In this document: piece after piece, positions 60,910-64,000 of the stretch | How the letters are laid out: each line of letters starts with the position of its first letter | How positions within the stretch are numbered: position 1 is the stretch's first letter | Assembly: GCA_020186115.1 (NCBI GenBank) | Contig: WSYJ01000075.1 | Location: 310,001-374,000, forward strand | DNA length: 64,000 bases | Reading direction: 5' to 3' | From: Histomonas meleagridis | Lineage: Eukaryota > Parabasalia > Tritrichomonadida > Dientamoebidae | Program-made: the position numbers and the translations under genes | Notes under the pieces: generated by a model | What the model was told of the DNA's origin: nothing | Databases searched by the model: none | What the model saw: the letters and a program-made list of their open reading frames with translations, nothing else

Positions 60910-61524
60910 TTATAAATTAGGAAACTCAATTCCCCTTCTCTCAAGTGATTGTTTCATGTATTTCCTTAGGAGGTCAATAGTTGATTTCTTGAGGGAAAAA
61001 ATGTCGACTGTAACATCTTCTGTTCCAACATTTGGTATTTTTTCATTTTCGCTTAATATACTAAAAACAATAGCACGGTCTTGGTCTGATGTCATCATTT
61101 CTATGGCTTTCATGAATGATGATATTTCTTCTTCGGAATTCCAAATTTGATTTTTTGCTTTGACTTTTTTATAAGGCGCCCGTGAATTTAAAAGATGTAT
61201 TCGGTTCCTCAATTTATAGACTGCTTTAGACCAATTTTCTATACTGCTTAAACCTGAGTTCAATAATAACTTATTAAATATTTTTTTAAAGTATGAATTT
61301 AAAAGATTCTCTTCATTCACGTCACTTTCTTTACTTAGTGCGTCATTAACTTCTGTTATCCATTGTTCAATAGTTGAGTAAGAATTATTTGAAAGTTTAT
61401 TAGTGATCAAAGCAAAAATCATGGATTCATTCTGGCTTTTTGATTCAAAGTAACTCGCTGACGCAGGGTGTTCTTGTAGTGATTTCATTATTGATAATGC
61501 AGTTTCTTTTTGTTTTTGATCCAT
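60910..61524 (-). CDS. BET-like protein: degenerate bromodomain plus NET domain
   Basis: 204 residues. The C-terminal part (about 130-195: EEISSFMKAIEMMTSDQDRAIVFSI... VTVDIFSLKKSTIDLLRKYM) matches the NET (extraterminal) domain of BET proteins, which recruits chromatin factors. The first 90 residues (IMKSLQEHPASASYFESKSQ... TIEQWITEVNDAL) keep the helical plan of a bromodomain but lack the YN acetyl-lysine pocket. So it may bind partners but not acetyl-lysine. It lies 1.7 kb from the GCN5 gene. TTTTGACACTTTT sits 13 bases upstream, followed by a GGCCGTTTA variant box. Confidence 0.68.
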   Translation of the reverse strand: MDQKQKETALSIMKSLQEHPASASYFESKSQNESMIFALITNKLSNNSYSTIEQWITEVNDALSKESDVNEENLLNSYFKKIFNKLLLNSGLSSIENWSKAVYKLRNRIHLLNSRAPYKKVKAKNQIWNSEEEISSFMKAIEMMTSDQDRAIVFSILSENEKIPNVGTEDVTVDIFSLKKSTIDLLRKYMKQSLERRGIEFPNL

Positions 61525-61537
61525 AATGTTTCGGCTG

Positions 61538-61560
61538 TTTTGACACTTTTATGGCCGTTT
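61538..61560 (-). promoter_or_regulatory. TTTGACACTTTT and GGCCGTTTA boxes
   Basis: TTTTGACACTTTT (61538-61550) is the same as the box at 42102-42113, and both lie within 15 bases of a minus-strand ATG. GGCCGTTTA follows at 61553-61561. Probably core promoter of the BET-like gene. Confidence 0.5.
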
Positions 61561-61754
61561 AATAATTTCTTTTTTTTTGCTCGTTTTAAATGATCAAAAA
61601 AACAAAATTTACAAATGGGATATTCGACTCCATATCTAAACTTCTCATTAGATCATCAAAATCAGTCTCAATTATTAACATTTATTAATTTTTGCTGCGA
61701 GTTCGTAGTGAAGATAGTCTAAGCTTCTAAGCTACTTTTATCTAAGTTATGTCC

Positions 61755-62642
61755 TCAAACATACGGAGCAATTCTATTCATAATAATATGGTGATGACTT
61801 TTATGCATCATTTGGATAAGAAATTTCTTTTTCCGATTTTCCAAATAATCTTTCTTTTTGTTTAGCATTTTAACTGTTTCCTGGAGATTCAGGATTTTTT
61901 GCATGTTTTGACTTGATTTCGCTTGACAGCATCCAAACTTTTGGCTAAACAATGTGACTTGTATAGAGCCAGAAAGGTTAGAAACATTAGTGGAAAGAGA
62001 ATTCTTTGCTGAAAGAAACATATCTCTTTCATCCAAAACTTTATTCTTTCTTTGTACCAAAATAGAATTATTTCTTTTTACTGTTGATAGCTTTTTTTCG
62101 CATTCGGAAATCTTTGTTTTTAATGATTGATTTGACACTTCAATTTTTGTAATTTGTTTTTGAATGGTTTCAATTTGTTGTCTGTTCTTTTTGATCTGGT
62201 CAATTATTTGATCCTGTGGTTCTAGAGTTATTTGTTTAGGTTGAGGATATTGTTGTTTCAATTGTTGAATTTGCTTCTTGTGCTTTTTTATGTTTGATTT
62301 GTATCTTTCAATTGAAACCCTTAAATCATTTTCGACTTCTTTGATATTATCATGGCTAATTTGTAAAAGGCTTTCAATTGATTGATCTGAATATGAATAT
62401 CCAAATTGAGAAAAAAATTCTTGTAATTTTTTCGTTATGTTTGACTTTAAATCAGAAGAATTGTTTGTTTTTATTTTCTCTATTTGATCCAAAAGTTTTT
62501 GATTTTCAATCTGAAAATTTGTAATTATTAAAGCAAAAGAACCAAATAATATTTTATTTTTTTCTAGTAAATATTGCTTAAATTGTTCAGGTCCTTTTGA
62601 AATTTGTATAATTTTTTCTGCTTGGGAAAGAAGTTCATCCAT
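61755..62642 (-). CDS. Coiled-coil protein, function unknown
   Basis: 295 residues from ATG. Residues 1-85 are helical. From about 85 to 275 there are long heptad runs (NDLRVSIERYKSNIKKHKKQIQQLKQQYPQ..., KTKISECEKKLSTVKRNNSIL). The C-terminus is basic with His (KSHHHIIMNRIAPYV). Probably a structural protein of the cytoskeleton or flagellar base; similar in kind to those at 1748 and 29986. Confidence 0.7.
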   Translation of the reverse strand: MDELLSQAEKIIQISKGPEQFKQYLLEKNKILFGSFALIITNFQIENQKLLDQIEKIKTNNSSDLKSNITKKLQEFFSQFGYSYSDQSIESLLQISHDNIKEVENDLRVSIERYKSNIKKHKKQIQQLKQQYPQPKQITLEPQDQIIDQIKKNRQQIETIQKQITKIEVSNQSLKTKISECEKKLSTVKRNNSILVQRKNKVLDERDMFLSAKNSLSTNVSNLSGSIQVTLFSQKFGCCQAKSSQNMQKILNLQETVKMLNKKKDYLENRKKKFLIQMMHKSHHHIIMNRIAPYV

Positions 62643-63038
62643 TTTTTAATCATAAACGTACATATTTTGTTTGAATGAATAAAAAAAACAAATCAATTCT
62701 CGACATGGATCATATAATCATTAAAAAACATGGATCCTATTAGAGCTCACCTCGTGGTGAAACTTTTGTTTAATCGCAAAATTAATATATCTAATGATTT
62801 TATTAAAATGATTAAACACTGTGAAATTTTATTTGATAAGGATTTCATGTTTTTGGTAATTTGTACGTGAAGCAAAAATAATTTTATTATTCCTTTATTA
62901 AAAAAAAATCATTTCAGCATCACATTTTTTTATCAGCAAATAAACTCCAATGTCACCAAATAAATATGTACATATTTTTGATAGGTTCATTCAGAACATT
63001 TAACATGAGTTAAATTTGGGATCAAGATGTTGGTTTAC
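62643..63038. other. AT-rich spacer
   Basis: About 395 bases, no coding. GATCATATAATC and T-rich runs only. Confidence 0.4.
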
Positions 63039-63410
63039 TCACTCCCATGGTTCCTCCACCCAGAGCTTATCAAGGTAATCGCATCCCTTGGTGCAGTATG
63101 CTGATTGGCCAGTGACTTCCATTGACCAGGTTCCACAATCGCAATAACCACCATAATGACCATGCCAGAACTTCTCAATTGAGGCATAACATGGAGCCCA
63201 TTGACTAAACCCTTTGCAATACTCATCGAGGAGTTTTGTTACTTCTTCTCTACGTTCCTTTTTTGTTTTACCATTGAGAGAAGAATTAAGACATCTTTTC
63301 ATGCAGTCTTTGATTTCTTGTCTGGTTGCCCCGCGTTTGCATGTAGCAGCACATTTTGCTAAAGAACTTATTTTCGTGATTGATGCAAGAGAAAAAAGAA
63401 TGGCGAGCAT
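63039..63410 (-). CDS. Small secreted cysteine-rich protein
   Basis: 123 residues. Signal peptide about 1-18 (MLAILFSLASITKISSLA). The mature part has ten cysteines, four of them in two CxxxC pairs 11 residues apart (KCAATC...DCMKRC), then YC, PC, YCDC, YC and GC, enough for five disulfides. It also has many aromatic residues (WHGHYGGY, WSMEV). No membrane span, so it should be secreted or lysosomal. Possibly a small effector or lectin-like protein; no family recognised. GC content is higher than the surroundings, as in expressed genes. Confidence 0.75.
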   Translation of the reverse strand: MLAILFSLASITKISSLAKCAATCKRGATRQEIKDCMKRCLNSSLNGKTKKERREEVTKLLDEYCKGFSQWAPCYASIEKFWHGHYGGYCDCGTWSMEVTGQSAYCTKGCDYLDKLWVEEPWE

Positions 63411-64000
63411 TATTCACTTGTGAACCAATTTTCCGGTTGTTGCATCCAAAATTGAATTGATGAATCGTGAAAATTTGTTAGTATTCAATACAATACAAAA
63501 TGTTTGTTTTCAAAATTTCTTAACCTGTTTTTGAATATTAATACGATGATTTTTCATTCATTTTGCTCTGTCACTGAATTTACGATCAAATAAAGAATCT
63601 GTTTTGAATAGTTTACTTGAACTTAACGATAGATTTGGTGGAATTTAAGATTTAATTCAGCGCAGAAGAATATTTTCATCTAAAACTTGTTTAATATATT
63701 TTAAACAACCGCACGGAAAAATGGACTCATGTATTATTTTATATCAATTCTTGATAAGGCATTGAGAAAAATTGGTTTTTATGATTTAACGCACAATTTT
63801 CGACCGTTTATTTTCTATAGATTTTTTTAAAGCAACCTATAGGTTTCTATAGACCTTTTTTAAGCAACCAGTTGAATCGGCTTTTGGAAATTGGGCATTT
63901 TTTACTGATTCAATAATTTTGAGGTTTTACTTAATTTATGAATTGATTACATATTTCAAAATCAACAATCGAAGAATAATAAGTATAATTGAATGTGATT
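63411..64000. other. Right edge, no gene seen
   Basis: GACCGTT at 63802-63808 and TTAACGATAGATTTGG near 63623 are Myb-type sites. A near-direct repeat, CCTATAGGTTTCTATAGACC with TTTAAAGCAACC/TTTAAGCAACC, lies at about 63827-63870. A gene may begin beyond the window. Confidence 0.35.

Noticed and set aside
63300-63410. Twin CxxxC motif 11 residues apart in the small secreted protein, as in small TIM chaperones
   Set aside because: The pairs directly follow a signal peptide and there are six further cysteines; small Tims lack both. The spacing is probably coincidence.

Overview
The window reads as a nuclear contig of a parabasalid protist, most probably Tritrichomonas (T. foetus or a close relative). 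The reasons are: very AT-rich DNA, dense single-exon genes on both strands with very short leaders, a BspA-type leucine-rich-repeat surface protein, an ankyrin protein of the DUF3447 kind, a flagellar axoneme protein, a Tc1/mariner element and no sign of bacterial operons. The species name is inference. Several open frames begin at non-ATG codons; I moved those starts to the first in-frame ATG.

Region 1 (1-23.5 kb) is mostly ordinary host genes: a coiled-coil protein and a tail-anchored protein sharing one divergent promoter, a cullin, a TRIP12/UFD4-like HECT ubiquitin ligase, a CFAP100-like axonemal protein, a BTB/coiled-coil protein, an exportin-7-like karyopherin, an EGF/TIG membrane protein with no ATG, an alpha-solenoid protein, an amino-acid transporter, a UBA-like protein and a probable hydrogenosomal VDAC/Tom40-type beta-barrel. 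Many genes carry an AACGGTC box (a Myb-type site) or a GCACCCCA/GTCACCCCA box just before the start codon.

Region 2 (24.0-28.1 kb) is a 4.03-kb unit with perfect 27-bp inverted ends and a TA on each side. It holds a broken Tc1/mariner transposase at one end and an intact BspA-like surface gene as apparent cargo.

Region 3 (28.3-40.6 kb) begins with small host genes and then becomes a graveyard. It has a decayed BspA fragment, an orphan membrane tail, a broken Helitron (HUH Rep plus PIF1-type helicase), a long 31-bp-arm hairpin, a promoter cut off from its gene, and a frameshifted glycoside-hydrolase-like membrane protein.

Region 4 (40.9-56 kb) has a small protein with a myristoylation/palmitoylation-type N-terminus, a four-span membrane protein with a KE-rich, polyproline and acidic tail, a PSP1-domain protein, an ARM protein, and an ankyrin gene that runs into a strikingly regular 170-bp array of ankyrin-repeat-plus-spacer units. 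These are followed by a TALE-type homeodomain protein with a hairpin directly before its ATG and a 1246-residue surface protein.

Region 5 (56-64 kb) has a regulatory-looking block with four GATAGA boxes exactly 10 bp apart, an Rce1-type CAAX protease, a GCN5-type acetyltransferase with bromodomain, ribosomal protein eS1, a BET-like protein with an NET domain, a coiled-coil protein and a small secreted cysteine-rich protein. No tRNA, rRNA or CRISPR was seen.
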